Shown piece after piece: positions 8,084 to 16,767 of a stretch of DNA of 64,000 nt; position 1 is the stretch's first letter, and the number at the start of each line of letters is the position of its first letter. The stretch is from Paenibacillus oleatilyticus (lineage in GTDB: Bacteria > Bacillota > Bacilli > Paenibacillales > NBRC-103111), in contig NZ_JAHNZO010000015.1 in the NCBI RefSeq assembly GCF_018998565.1, positions 62,001 through 126,000 on the forward strand, written 5' to 3'. The position numbers and the translations under genes are program-made. The notes beneath the pieces were generated by a model that saw only the letters and a program-made list of their open reading frames with translations, was not told the origin of the DNA and searched no databases.

Positions 8084-9096
8084 GGCTGTTTTGGAAGGAG
8101 CACGTGCCGCTGCTGCTGTTCTATTTAGCTCAGATGCTGCTGGTGCCTTTGCTGTATTGGCTTACGGGCGAAGAGCGGCCCTTGGCGATCGTGCTTTACG
8201 GGATGCTGCTCAGCGCCTCGGTGCTGGCGGTCTATTTGGGCTGCCGCTATGTCAGCCACAGAGAGCTGTACCGGCAGCTCAGTCACCCGCCCGCAAGGGG
8301 AAGCGAAGGACTCGTGCCGATGGGAGAAGCGCCCCTCCCCGAAGCTGTCGGCGAGCTTCTGGCCCGCTACGACCGGTATTACCGGGAGCAGCTGCACCAT
8401 CACCGCAGCGGCATGGAGCAGCATGTCGTCTTCATCCACCGCTGGGTGCACCAGATGAAGACGCCGTTATCCGTCATCCAGCTTACGGCGCAGGAACTCG
8501 ACGGCGCGGCCGCTGACAGCATCATGGAAGAGCTGGAACGGCTTAGAAAAGGGCTGGAAATGGTCATCTACACGTCCAGGCTTGAACGTTTCGAGCACGA
8601 TTTTATGGTCGAACGAACCCCGCTGCGGCAAGTTGTCAACCAAGCCTTGGCGGAAAATCGCCGGCTGTTCATTCGCAAGGGAATTACGCCGAGCATCCGA
8701 TTGGATGAAAGTCTGGCGGTTTACAGCGACCCCAAATGGCTGCGGTTCATGGTGGGACAGCTTCTCACCAATGCGGCCAATTATACGGAGGGCAGCGGCA
8801 AAAGCGTCTTCGTGCACGCGTATGAGCGCGAAGCGGCGACGATTCTGGAAATTCGCGATGAAGGCATCGGGATTGTCAAAGAAGATCTGAACCGCGTATT
8901 CAATCCGTATTTTACGGGCGAACGCGGACGGCGGCATCACGAGTCCACAGGAATGGGCTTGTACCTTGTCCGGGAAGTGTGCCGACGGCTCGGACATCAG
9001 GTGGAATTGGAATCGGAGCCGGAAGCAGGGACGGTTGTGCGGCTTCGGTTCGAGACGCGGCCGGCGGCACCGAACATAACCTTAAACGAAATGTAA
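8080..9096 (+). CDS. Intramembrane-sensing histidine kinase, BceS-like
   Basis: A 338-residue kinase with only two N-terminal membrane helices (about 10-30 and 36-56) joined by a few residues, so it has almost no outer sensor domain. The phosphorylated histidine is His124 in RWVHQMKTPL, the BceS-type dimerisation motif. The ATPase domain shows N box NAANY, DEGIGI and TGMGLYLV. Kinases of this class do not bind the antibiotic themselves; they sense flux through the partner BceAB transporter, here at 11502-14166. Translationally coupled to the regulator. Confidence 0.93.
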   Translation: MRLFWKEHVPLLLFYLAQMLLVPLLYWLTGEERPLAIVLYGMLLSASVLAVYLGCRYVSHRELYRQLSHPPARGSEGLVPMGEAPLPEAVGELLARYDRYYREQLHHHRSGMEQHVVFIHRWVHQMKTPLSVIQLTAQELDGAAADSIMEELERLRKGLEMVIYTSRLERFEHDFMVERTPLRQVVNQALAENRRLFIRKGITPSIRLDESLAVYSDPKWLRFMVGQLLTNAANYTEGSGKSVFVHAYEREAATILEIRDEGIGIVKEDLNRVFNPYFTGERGRRHHESTGMGLYLVREVCRRLGHQVELESEPEAGTVVRLRFETRPAAPNITLNEM

Positions 9097-9109
9097 GCTT
9101 CGGTTAAGC
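9081..9109 (+). promoter_or_regulatory. Three 11-bp-phased direct repeats, candidate response-regulator site
   Basis: CTTAAAC (9081), TGTAAGC (9092) and GTTAAGC (9103) are exactly 11 bases apart and on one face of the helix, across the end of the kinase gene and before the ABC operon. A TACATT -10-like sequence lies about 30 bases further, with no good -35, as expected for an activator-dependent promoter. Confidence 0.5.
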
Positions 9110-9181
9110 TAATTCCATAGCAGAGCGGCTCCTTCTCTTGTACATTAGGTAGGCACAAGAACATGTCAGGAGGAACCAACG

Positions 9182-9910
9182 ATGGGCAGCCCTATTCTCG
9201 AAGTGGATCGAATCACCAAAAACATCGGCCAACGGAACGTGATCGCCGAATGCTCCTTTGCGCTCGAAAAAGGAAAAATATACGGGTTTATCGGGCCGAA
9301 CGGAGCCGGAAAAACGACGATGATGCGCATGATGACAGGTCTCATCCGGCCGACAAGCGGTCATATCCGTATCGATTCGTTCGATGTGCAAACCCGGCGC
9401 GTGCAGGCCTTGTCCAAAGTCGGCGCGATTATCGAATCCCCGGTTTTTTTCGAATATATGACGGGCAGACAGGTGCTGCGCAATTTATCGCGTCTGCACC
9501 CGGATATAACCTCTTCCGAAAGAGAACCGCATATCGAGCGGCTGTTGCACACGGTAGGGCTTTCAGGCCGGGGCGACGACCGGGTAAAAACCTACTCGCT
9601 CGGGATGAAGCAGCGACTCGGAATCGCCCAATCCTTGCTAGGCAGCCCGGAGCTTTTGCTGCTGGACGAGCCCTCGAACGGTCTTGACCCTATGGGCATG
9701 CGGGAGCTGCGCGATCTTATCGTCCGCTTGCGCGATTCGGCGAATTACGCATTTTTCATATCGAGTCATTTGCTTGACGAGCTGCAGCAAATGTGTGACG
9801 AGCTTATTATCATTCGGGAAGGCTCCGTCCTTTGGAAGGGACCGACCGAGCAATTGGTCGCGAACGGGCAGCGGCTGGAGGACGCTTTTATGGAGCTGAT
9901 GTATTCATGA
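9182..9910 (+). CDS. ABC transporter ATP-binding protein (ABC-2/lantibiotic-immunity type)
   Basis: A 242-residue ATPase with Walker A GPNGAGKTT (residues 38-46), signature YSLGMKQRLGIAQ, Walker B LLLLDEPSNGLDP and the H-loop SSHLLDEL. Closest in style to bacitracin/lantibiotic export ATPases such as BcrA. The ATG follows CAGGAGGAACC. Its stop overlaps the first permease by ATGA, so the operon is coupled. It sits between the two-component genes and BceAB, so control by the same regulator is likely. Confidence 0.93.
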   Translation: MGSPILEVDRITKNIGQRNVIAECSFALEKGKIYGFIGPNGAGKTTMMRMMTGLIRPTSGHIRIDSFDVQTRRVQALSKVGAIIESPVFFEYMTGRQVLRNLSRLHPDITSSEREPHIERLLHTVGLSGRGDDRVKTYSLGMKQRLGIAQSLLGSPELLLLDEPSNGLDPMGMRELRDLIVRLRDSANYAFFISSHLLDELQQMCDELIIIREGSVLWKGPTEQLVANGQRLEDAFMELMYS

Positions 9911-10698
9911 GGCCATTGATCCACAGCGAATTTACCCGATTGTGGAGCCAAAGATGGCTCTGGTTAGTCATCCTCGCCGCTCCCTTCCTTGCGTATTTGC
10001 AAGGAAGCTATTTTTTATGGGTAAGCTCGTTAGGCAGCGACATATCTTCCGTTTTATTTCTTTTTCAAGGGCTTCGCGAAATGCTATTTTTGCCGTGCAA
10101 TATTGCCGTCGCAGCGCTTGCGGCTGCCGTCTATACGGAACCGTTTCGAAGCGGGCAGCTGCGCCTTCTGTTTTTACGCCGGTTTTCCAGAGGGCAAATC
10201 TTTTTCAGCAAGCTGTTCGTCATCCAAGCCTCCATTCTGATTCTGCTGATCGTTTTGGGAATCTCCTTGGCGGCGGTTGGCATGCTTCGCTTTCCGCAAG
10301 AGGAAGCCGACCGTTTCTGGCCCTTGATCGGCTACGCGTTTGTGTACTATCTGCTCGCTTACGCCACACTGGCCGGAATTAGCTGCCTCTTCTCTTTTAT
10401 CGCGATGTACAGCAGAAATGTGACGTTTGCCCTGGGCGTATGCATGACGTATATTTTGGTATCGCTCTTGTTTGACGGCCTGTATTTGAGAATCGCTTCG
10501 TTGTTTGCGGCATGGCCCTATGTGCGCGATCTGCTCGCTTATGCATGGATTCCTTACATGCAGCACACCGGATTAAACGAAGCATTATCCGGGAACGCGT
10601 CCGTAATTTGGGCCATTGCCACCATACTGCTATTGCATGCGGTGGTATGCAGCGCCATCGCTTATCGCCGCTTTGTCGCAGAGGATTATATGCAGTAA
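9907..10698 (+). CDS. ABC-2-type permease, first of two
   Basis: A 263-residue membrane protein with about six transmembrane segments, starting MRPLIHSEFTRLWSQRW, an N-terminus typical of ABC-2 permeases acting with BcrA-like ATPases. I placed the start at 9907, inside the ATPase stop; the frame extends upstream only within the ATPase gene. With the second permease it probably forms a heterodimeric membrane channel. Substrate unknown; peptide antibiotic immunity is inferred from the locus. Confidence 0.85.
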   Translation: MRPLIHSEFTRLWSQRWLWLVILAAPFLAYLQGSYFLWVSSLGSDISSVLFLFQGLREMLFLPCNIAVAALAAAVYTEPFRSGQLRLLFLRRFSRGQIFFSKLFVIQASILILLIVLGISLAAVGMLRFPQEEADRFWPLIGYAFVYYLLAYATLAGISCLFSFIAMYSRNVTFALGVCMTYILVSLLFDGLYLRIASLFAAWPYVRDLLAYAWIPYMQHTGLNEALSGNASVIWAIATILLLHAVVCSAIAYRRFVAEDYMQ

Positions 10699-10715
10699 AC
10701 TAAGGAGGATGTCGC

Positions 10716-11480
10716 ATGTTCGGACTATGGCTGAGCGAAATGGAACGAATCTGGAAACGAAAAATGATGCTCGTTCTGGGCGGTATTTATTGGCTGCTAT
10801 GGATCTTCAATACGAGCATGCTGCACAGCAGCGGATGGGGCGATTACCGATTCGGAGGACGCGAGCTGCTGCATGACTTAAATACGCCGTGGTTCGCGAT
10901 GGAAGGTATCTCGCTGCTGCTCGTTCTGGCGATTTTCCCGATCCTGTTCGTGGACCATTTGGGCGGCGAGATCTTTTCGGGAGCGTACCGGCTCTACATG
11001 CTGCGGGCCTACAGCCGTTTTCAGCTCTGGCTTGCGAAGCTGCTGGCGCTGGCTGCGACGGTTCTGATTTTTGTCGGAGTCACCTGCTTCATCTCGATCA
11101 TTTGCGCCCGCCTGTTCTTTCCGCATAGCGAAACTCTCGTAAAATACGGGGCGACTGAGCCCGTAGGCTCGGCGGAGGCCTTGTGGTACACCGTGGCGTT
11201 TTACTTGCTGTTTGCGCTCGTGTGTCTGGCGAAGCTTCTGATGTGCAGCATGGTATGCCAGTTCGTGCCCCGACCGCTGGTCGCCTTTATCGTTCTCTTC
11301 GTCGGCTCGATAGCCATGATCTATGCGGTCAATGAGCTCTCGATTTATTTCGATCCGTTTTACCCAATCGTTAGGGCGCTCAGTCCGGACGGTTCGCCGA
11401 AATTTTGGTTTTATTTGCTCGGGTCGATGACTGCTTTTGCGGCAATCAGCCTTCTGCGTTGGCAGAGAAAAATCGTTTAA
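10716..11480 (+). CDS. ABC-2-type permease, second of two
   Basis: A 254-residue membrane protein, about six predicted helices, starting MFGLWLSEMERIWKRKMM after AAGGAGG. It resembles the first permease in length and topology and in the pattern of a soluble start, a helix near residue 20, a loop and five more helices. The pair probably arose by duplication. Next gene follows after only 21 bases. Confidence 0.85.
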   Translation: MFGLWLSEMERIWKRKMMLVLGGIYWLLWIFNTSMLHSSGWGDYRFGGRELLHDLNTPWFAMEGISLLLVLAIFPILFVDHLGGEIFSGAYRLYMLRAYSRFQLWLAKLLALAATVLIFVGVTCFISIICARLFFPHSETLVKYGATEPVGSAEALWYTVAFYLLFALVCLAKLLMCSMVCQFVPRPLVAFIVLFVGSIAMIYAVNELSIYFDPFYPIVRALSPDGSPKFWFYLLGSMTAFAAISLLRWQRKIV

Positions 11481-11501
11481 AGCCAAGGGGATTCGTATGA
11501 A

Positions 11502-12272
11502 ATGAGCATGGTTTACATAAACGGACTGAACAAAATATACCCGGGGCATATCGCTACACATGCCCTCACCGATATTCACCTGACGATCGAAAAAGGAGAA
11601 TTCGTCGGCATTATGGGGCCATCGGGCAGCGGGAAAACAACGCTGCTCCATATGGTGTCGACCATAGATACGCCAAGCTCGGGGACCGTTCTGATCAACG
11701 ATATCGACCCTTATCAAATGAAGAAAGACGAGTTGGCCGTATTCCGGCGAAGACAGCTCGGCTTCGTCTTTCAGGATTTCAACCTGCTCGATACGCTGAC
11801 GATCGCGGAAAATATCGTGCTGCCCTTGACGCTCGACAACAAGCCGCTGGCTGAGATGGAAACCAGGCTGAAGCAGGTCGCCGACCGGCTGAACCTCAGC
11901 GAGATTTTAAACAAACGGCCCTATGAAATTTCGGGCGGCCAGCGCCAGCGGACCGCCATAGCCCGGGCGATCGTCACGTCTCCGGCGCTGCTGCTGGCCG
12001 ACGAGCCTACGGGGTCGCTCGATTCCAACGCCTCCCGCATCGTCATGGAATCGTTGGAAAGCATTAACCGTCACGAGCGGACCACCATCATGCTCGTGAC
12101 GCACGACCCGGTTGCCGCCAGCTACTGCAGCCGGATCGTCTTTATTAAGGACGGACGGCTGGCGGCTGAAATCCACCGGGGCGACAGCCGGCAAACGTTT
12201 TTTCAAAAAATCATCGACACGCTGTCCTTCTGGGGAGGTCATACGCATGAGCTTTCCTCAATTCGCGTTTAA
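11502..12272 (+). CDS. ABC transporter ATP-binding protein, BceA-like
   Basis: A 256-residue MacB/BceA-type ATPase: Walker A GPSGSGKTT, Q-loop FVFQDFNLLDTLTIAENI, signature ISGGQRQRTAIARAI, Walker B LLLADEPTGSLDS. BceA-type ATPases drive target protection against peptide antibiotics and also power signalling to BceS. The gene overlaps the permease start by 26 bases. ATGs at 11502 and 11508 are both possible; I kept the first. Confidence 0.94.
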   Translation: MSMVYINGLNKIYPGHIATHALTDIHLTIEKGEFVGIMGPSGSGKTTLLHMVSTIDTPSSGTVLINDIDPYQMKKDELAVFRRRQLGFVFQDFNLLDTLTIAENIVLPLTLDNKPLAEMETRLKQVADRLNLSEILNKRPYEISGGQRQRTAIARAIVTSPALLLADEPTGSLDSNASRIVMESLESINRHERTTIMLVTHDPVAASYCSRIVFIKDGRLAAEIHRGDSRQTFFQKIIDTLSFWGGHTHELSSIRV

Positions 12273-14166
12273 CAATGTCAAGCGCAACGCGCGGGCTTAC
12301 TTCGCCTATTTTCTAAGCAGCGCCTTTATGGTGATGATCTTTTTCTCGTTCGCCGTCTTCGTCTACCATCCCGACATCGGGCAGCTTCCGATGGGACCAC
12401 TCAAACGCGTGGTTCTGCTGATTTCCGAGGGAGTCATCTTCGTCTTCGCCATCTTCTTCGTGCTGTATTCGATCGGCATGTTTTTGAAATCCCGCCAGCG
12501 GGAATTCGGACTGCTGCTTCTGCTGGGCGCTACGTCAAGCCAAATTAACCGGCTCGTTTTTATGGAAAACATGCTGATCGGCGCCGGCTCCATCGTCACC
12601 GGGATTGCCGGTGGGCTGCTTCTGTCCAAGCTGTTCCTGCTGTGCGGCACCCGGATGATGGAGATCCGGGAGCTTCCTTTTTATTGGCCGGCAGGTGCGA
12701 TATGGCTAACCGCCGTTTCCTTTTCGCTGCTGTTCGCGGGCATCTCGCTGTTTACTTTATTTTTCATCCGCAAAAGGAACGTCGCGGAGCTGCTGCAAGG
12801 CAGCCATCGCCCGAAAAAAGAGCCGAGAAGCTCGCTCTTCCTCACGGTCATTGGGGGGATGCTGCTTGCCGTCGGCTTCCTGGCGCTTTATGCGGGAAAG
12901 CTGTCTCCCAAGCTCGTCCTCCTTGCAGCGGCGACAGGGATCGCGGCCACCTACTTTTTTTATTCCCAGCTTTCGGTGCTCGTCATCCGTCTGTTGAAGC
13001 GAAGCCGCAAGGCTTTATGGCGAGGGACGAACCTGCTCTGGGTATCGGAATTGGCGTATAAAATGAAAGATAACGCGCGGATTTTGTTTCTCGTCACGGT
13101 AGTCACCTCCATCGCCAGTATGAGCGCAAGCTTTGTGCTGGCCGTTGACGAAACGAATCGGAAGGAATACGAAAACAATCCTTTTGCCATCGAGTACTAC
13201 AGCTTCGACGAGCGGCATACGGAACAAGAGTTGGCGATAATTAACGAACTGCTGGACGGGGAGGGATTGTCTTACCGGTCTGGTAAGGTGGAGAACCTTT
13301 ACCGGCGAACGGTTCACGACGCGGTTCCTTCCGTCGAAATCATCGCCGCAAGCCGCTTCAACCGGTTAGCGGCTGCGATGAATCTCCCGGAAGCGGCGCC
13401 GGATAACGGCGAAGCCATCCTCATAAGCGGCCCGGCCCAACCGTCGCACGGCCATATGACACCGGGGGACAAAATCACGCTCGATTCCGGTCATACGGTG
13501 TCCGTTACGAAAGTTTTCGAACGCGAAGCTTTACCGTTCATGAGCTGGGCAAGTATTGTGGTCGTAAATGACAATTCGTATCGCACGATACAGGGGGATG
13601 CCAAGAGCAGCGTCCTTTTTGTGTACCATGTGCCGGAGTGGAATAACGGTCCTCCGCCCGGGCCGGACAGTCCCGAGGCCGTCATCGGAGACAAGCTGAA
13701 GAAACGGCTGCAAGAAAACCGTGAGCCGCATGGAAGCTCAAACTCTTTTTCCATCCGCATCTGGAGCTATTTAAACTTAAAGCAGGCGGCAGCCTTATTC
13801 AGCTTCATCGGGATTTTCATCGCGTTCCTGTTTTCCATATCGTCCGCCAGTTTTCTGTATTTTAAGCTACATACCGAGCTTGCTGCGGACAGCAGAATGT
13901 ATCATGCGCTCTCCAAGATTGGACTGAGCGCTTCGGAGATGCGAACATCGGCCACGCTGCAGATCGGCTTGCTGTTCTTTATTCCTATCGCGATCTCCAC
14001 CGTGCAGACGCTGATCGTAATGCGGCCCGTTCTCGGCACAATGTACGTTTATTCCGTATACAAGCCCGTTCTCATCGTCTCGGCGGCGTTTCTGGGCGCC
14101 CAGACTGTATATTTTTTCCTGGTCCGCTCCCGCTATTTGCACCGCTTGAAAAGAATCATGGTTTGA
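12247..14166 (+). CDS. FtsX-like ABC permease, BceB-like
   Basis: A 639-residue permease starting MSFPQFAFNNVKRNARAYFA after GGGGAGGTC. It shows the BceB arrangement: a first helix (about 19-40), three helices around residues 55-175, further helices around 200-320, a large outer domain of about 200 residues (about 330-530) and three closing helices. The outer domain is thought to recognise the antibiotic-lipid complex. It completes a BceRSAB module, with the extra three-gene ABC transporter placed between BceS and BceA. A terminator follows at 14188. Confidence 0.93.
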   Translation: MSFPQFAFNNVKRNARAYFAYFLSSAFMVMIFFSFAVFVYHPDIGQLPMGPLKRVVLLISEGVIFVFAIFFVLYSIGMFLKSRQREFGLLLLLGATSSQINRLVFMENMLIGAGSIVTGIAGGLLLSKLFLLCGTRMMEIRELPFYWPAGAIWLTAVSFSLLFAGISLFTLFFIRKRNVAELLQGSHRPKKEPRSSLFLTVIGGMLLAVGFLALYAGKLSPKLVLLAAATGIAATYFFYSQLSVLVIRLLKRSRKALWRGTNLLWVSELAYKMKDNARILFLVTVVTSIASMSASFVLAVDETNRKEYENNPFAIEYYSFDERHTEQELAIINELLDGEGLSYRSGKVENLYRRTVHDAVPSVEIIAASRFNRLAAAMNLPEAAPDNGEAILISGPAQPSHGHMTPGDKITLDSGHTVSVTKVFEREALPFMSWASIVVVNDNSYRTIQGDAKSSVLFVYHVPEWNNGPPPGPDSPEAVIGDKLKKRLQENREPHGSSNSFSIRIWSYLNLKQAAALFSFIGIFIAFLFSISSASFLYFKLHTELAADSRMYHALSKIGLSASEMRTSATLQIGLLFFIPIAISTVQTLIVMRPVLGTMYVYSVYKPVLIVSAAFLGAQTVYFFLVRSRYLHRLKRIMV

Positions 14167-14187
14167 CTAATGCCGGACGAATGAACG

Positions 14188-14222
14188 AAAGCCGCCTCCC
14201 GGAAAAATGCCGGGGGCGGCCG
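14188..14222. terminator. Terminator between convergent operons
   Basis: GC-rich hairpin, GCCGCCtcccgg then ccgggGGCGGC, around a short A-rich loop. It closes the Bce-like operon and the leftward fatty-acid operon. Confidence 0.7.
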
Positions 14223-14227
14223 CCGAT

Positions 14228-14548
14228 TCAATACGCCTTCAAAATTTCCTGAAGCTTCAAAGCCAGGCCTACACGCCCGTCCACTTTAAGCGAGCCGAGC
14301 ATAAACGCCATCGTCGTGTTCAAATCGTTGCGAAGCAGCTTAACGAAATTGGACGCCGACAGCTTCAGCGTGCAGTCGGCCGGATGGGGCGTTCCTTCCA
14401 GCACTTCGACGGTGCCGGAATCGAAGCGGACCTGAAACGGCTCGTTTTCGTCCAAATCGAACTGATACACATAATGAAGCGGCCGGATCGGCTCCGGATT
14501 CGCCTGCATCCGCTCTACCAACTCCTGTAAGCTTTCCTTAACCGTCAT
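14228..14548 (-). CDS. SCP2 sterol-binding-fold protein
   Basis: A 106-residue protein with the SCP2 fold: FQVRFDSGTVEVLEG and CTLKLSASNFVKLLRNDLNT, then the hallmark AFMLGSLKVDGRVGLALKL. These proteins bind acyl chains or acyl-CoA in a hydrophobic tunnel. The ATG at 14548 has GGAAGGAG upstream. It is the last gene of the leftward fatty-acid run, 46 bases after the thioesterase, so an acyl-carrier or acyl-CoA handling role is likely. Confidence 0.85.
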   Translation of the reverse strand: MTVKESLQELVERMQANPEPIRPLHYVYQFDLDENEPFQVRFDSGTVEVLEGTPHPADCTLKLSASNFVKLLRNDLNTTMAFMLGSLKVDGRVGLALKLQEILKAY

Positions 14549-14594
14549 TTGACGCGCTCCTTCCTCCCAAATGATCATACCCTGTCACTCCGGT

Positions 14595-15020
14595 TTATTC
14601 GGTCCCCCGCCATTCGACGATGCGGAACGTTCCGGTGCCGAAGGCGCAGAGCTGCCCTTCTTCGTTATACACATGCCCTTGCGCGGTGATCATGCGCCCC
14701 GAGCTGTGTATGATCTCGGCGGTGACTTTCATCTCCCCCTTGGCGATCGGGGCCATATAATGCAGATTCAGGTTCGTCGTGACGACGTTCTCATTCGGCT
14801 TTGCAGCCATGGCGACAAGCCCCATGGCGGAGTCGAGCAGCGTAGCGTGGACACCGCCGTGTACGATGCCGATCAGATTATGATGATGCGGCTGGATGCT
14901 CAGCGATACGGTCGCCCGATCCGGAGCGAACGTATCGATCCGGGCTCCGATATGTTCCCAGAACGATCCGCGTGCCGCTTGTTCCAGGCGTTTGATAAAT
15001 GCCGATGCTTGATTGTCCAT
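14595..15020 (-). CDS. PaaI-type hotdog thioesterase
   Basis: A 141-residue hotdog-fold protein. The family motif is HNLIGIVHGGVHATLLDSAM (residues about 46-65), with the conserved glycine-rich turn and the catalytic Asp/Asn region. Members hydrolyse acyl-CoA or aryl-CoA thioesters. The gene follows the acyl-CoA ligase by 33 bases on the same strand; it may recover CoA from dead-end acyl-CoAs during beta-oxidation. ATG is preceded by GGGAGGG. Confidence 0.88.
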   Translation of the reverse strand: MDNQASAFIKRLEQAARGSFWEHIGARIDTFAPDRATVSLSIQPHHHNLIGIVHGGVHATLLDSAMGLVAMAAKPNENVVTTNLNLHYMAPIAKGEMKVTAEIIHSSGRMITAQGHVYNEEGQLCAFGTGTFRIVEWRGTE

Positions 15021-15053
15021 ACCAGGCCCTCCCGGAAATAAAATGTAAGCGTC

Positions 15054-16751
15054 CTAGCCGTTTTTCTTGAGCTTCTCCGCTTCTTCCTCCGCCAGCTTGT
15101 GGCGAAGCACTTTCCCGACCATCGTTTTCGGCAAGCTGTCCCGGAACTCGTACTGCTTCGGCACCTTGTACGCCGCAAGCCGCTCCTTGCACCAAGCCTT
15201 GAACGCATCGGCATCGCCCTTCGCCCCCGGCTTAAGCACGATATATGCCTTGACCGTTTCTCCGCGGTAGGTGTCGATAATTCCTGCGACGACCGCCTCC
15301 TCGACATCGGGATGCTCGTACAATACTTCTTCGACCTCGCGCGGATAAATATTGTAACCGCTCGCAATAATCATGTCCTTGCGCCGGTCCAAAATGTAAA
15401 AATACCCTTCTTCATCCATCCTAGCCAAATCTCCCGTATACAACCAGCCGTCCTTCAATATTTTTGCGGTTTCCTCCGGCTTGTTCCAATAGCCCTTCAT
15501 GACTTGCGGACCGCGGACCGTCAGCTCTCCAATTTCGCCGACCCGCATTTCCTCGCCCGTCTCCGGGTTCACGATCCGGGCATCCGTATCGGGGAACGGA
15601 ATCCCGATCGAGCCCAGCTTACGCTTCTCCCAAATGTTGTTGGCATGTGTCACGGGAGACGCTTCGGTCAAGCCGTACCCTTCGATCAGCTTGCCGCCCG
15701 TAATCGATTCGAACGATTCCTGCACTTCGAGCGGCAAAGAGGCCGAGCCGCTGATACAGAACCGGATAGATGATAAGTCAAAGCGCTTGATGTTCTGATG
15801 GTGGATGAGCGAAATATACATCGTCGGCGCGCCGGGAAAAACGGTCGGCTTCAGCTTATCGATCGTTTGCAGCACTTGATTCACCTCGTAGCGGGGAATC
15901 AAAATCAAAGTGCCTGCCGTATACACGGCTTGATTCAGCAGCACCGTCATCCCGAACACATGAAAAAAGGGCAGGACCGCCAAATACGTTTCTTTCGCAA
16001 TCTGCGAGCGGTACGACCAAAGCCTGCTTTGCATCGTATTAGCGATCAGATTCGTGTGCGTCAGCATGACGCCCTTCGGAATGCCGGTCGTGCCGCCGGT
16101 ATACTGAAGCAGCGCCAGATCGCGGTCGGCATCGACCTGCGCCTCGTGCGGCGTTGCCGTCACCTGCTCCAGCAGCTCCATAAACGAAGCGACGCCGTTT
16201 CCGTAGACAACGTCGCGCTTCAAATTGTCTTTCTTGGCCTTTAACGGATAAAGCACGTTCTTGGGAAAAGGAAGATAATCTTTGATGGAAGTAACGATCA
16301 CATGCTTGATCCCGGTCAGCGGGACCACCTTTGCGACGCGCTCGTACAGCAGATCGAGCGTGACGATCACATGGGCGCCGGAGTCCTTCATCTGGTACTC
16401 CAGCTCGCGCGGCATATACATCGGATTGGTCATGACGACGATGCCGCCCATGAGCAGCGTCCCGTAATAGGCGATCACCGCCTGCGGGCAATTGGGCAGC
16501 ATCACCGCGACCCGGTCCCCCCTGCGAACGCCCAGATTCGCAAGGGCGTTCGCAAAGCGGTAAGCGGAATGAAGCAATTGACGATACGTTATTTTTTTGC
16601 CTAAAAAGTATAAGGCCGTATGGTTCGGATAGTCCGAAGCCGTTTGTACCAAAAAATGCGCTAAGTTTTGCTTCGGGTATTCGCAGGTCGATGGCACTTC
16701 GACAGGATAATGTCTTAACCATGGCTTGTCGGACAAGTTCGACCACCCCAT
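15054..16751 (-). CDS. lcfA: Long-chain-fatty-acid-CoA ligase
   Basis: A 565-residue AMP-forming ligase. The P-loop motif YTGGTTGIPKGV, the EGYGLTEASPV motif, TGDLARMDEEGYFYILDR and the C-terminal lysine in LPKTMVGKVLRH are all present. It joins fatty acids to CoA for entry into beta-oxidation. It follows the acyl-CoA dehydrogenase by 16 bases in the run from fadF to the SCP2 gene. The symbol follows Bacillus subtilis usage and is by homology and context. The ribosome binding site is weak. Confidence 0.93.
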   Translation of the reverse strand: MGWSNLSDKPWLRHYPVEVPSTCEYPKQNLAHFLVQTASDYPNHTALYFLGKKITYRQLLHSAYRFANALANLGVRRGDRVAVMLPNCPQAVIAYYGTLLMGGIVVMTNPMYMPRELEYQMKDSGAHVIVTLDLLYERVAKVVPLTGIKHVIVTSIKDYLPFPKNVLYPLKAKKDNLKRDVVYGNGVASFMELLEQVTATPHEAQVDADRDLALLQYTGGTTGIPKGVMLTHTNLIANTMQSRLWSYRSQIAKETYLAVLPFFHVFGMTVLLNQAVYTAGTLILIPRYEVNQVLQTIDKLKPTVFPGAPTMYISLIHHQNIKRFDLSSIRFCISGSASLPLEVQESFESITGGKLIEGYGLTEASPVTHANNIWEKRKLGSIGIPFPDTDARIVNPETGEEMRVGEIGELTVRGPQVMKGYWNKPEETAKILKDGWLYTGDLARMDEEGYFYILDRRKDMIIASGYNIYPREVEEVLYEHPDVEEAVVAGIIDTYRGETVKAYIVLKPGAKGDADAFKAWCKERLAAYKVPKQYEFRDSLPKTMVGKVLRHKLAEEEAEKLKKNG

Positions 16752-16767
16752 TTGTCAGGTTTCAAGC

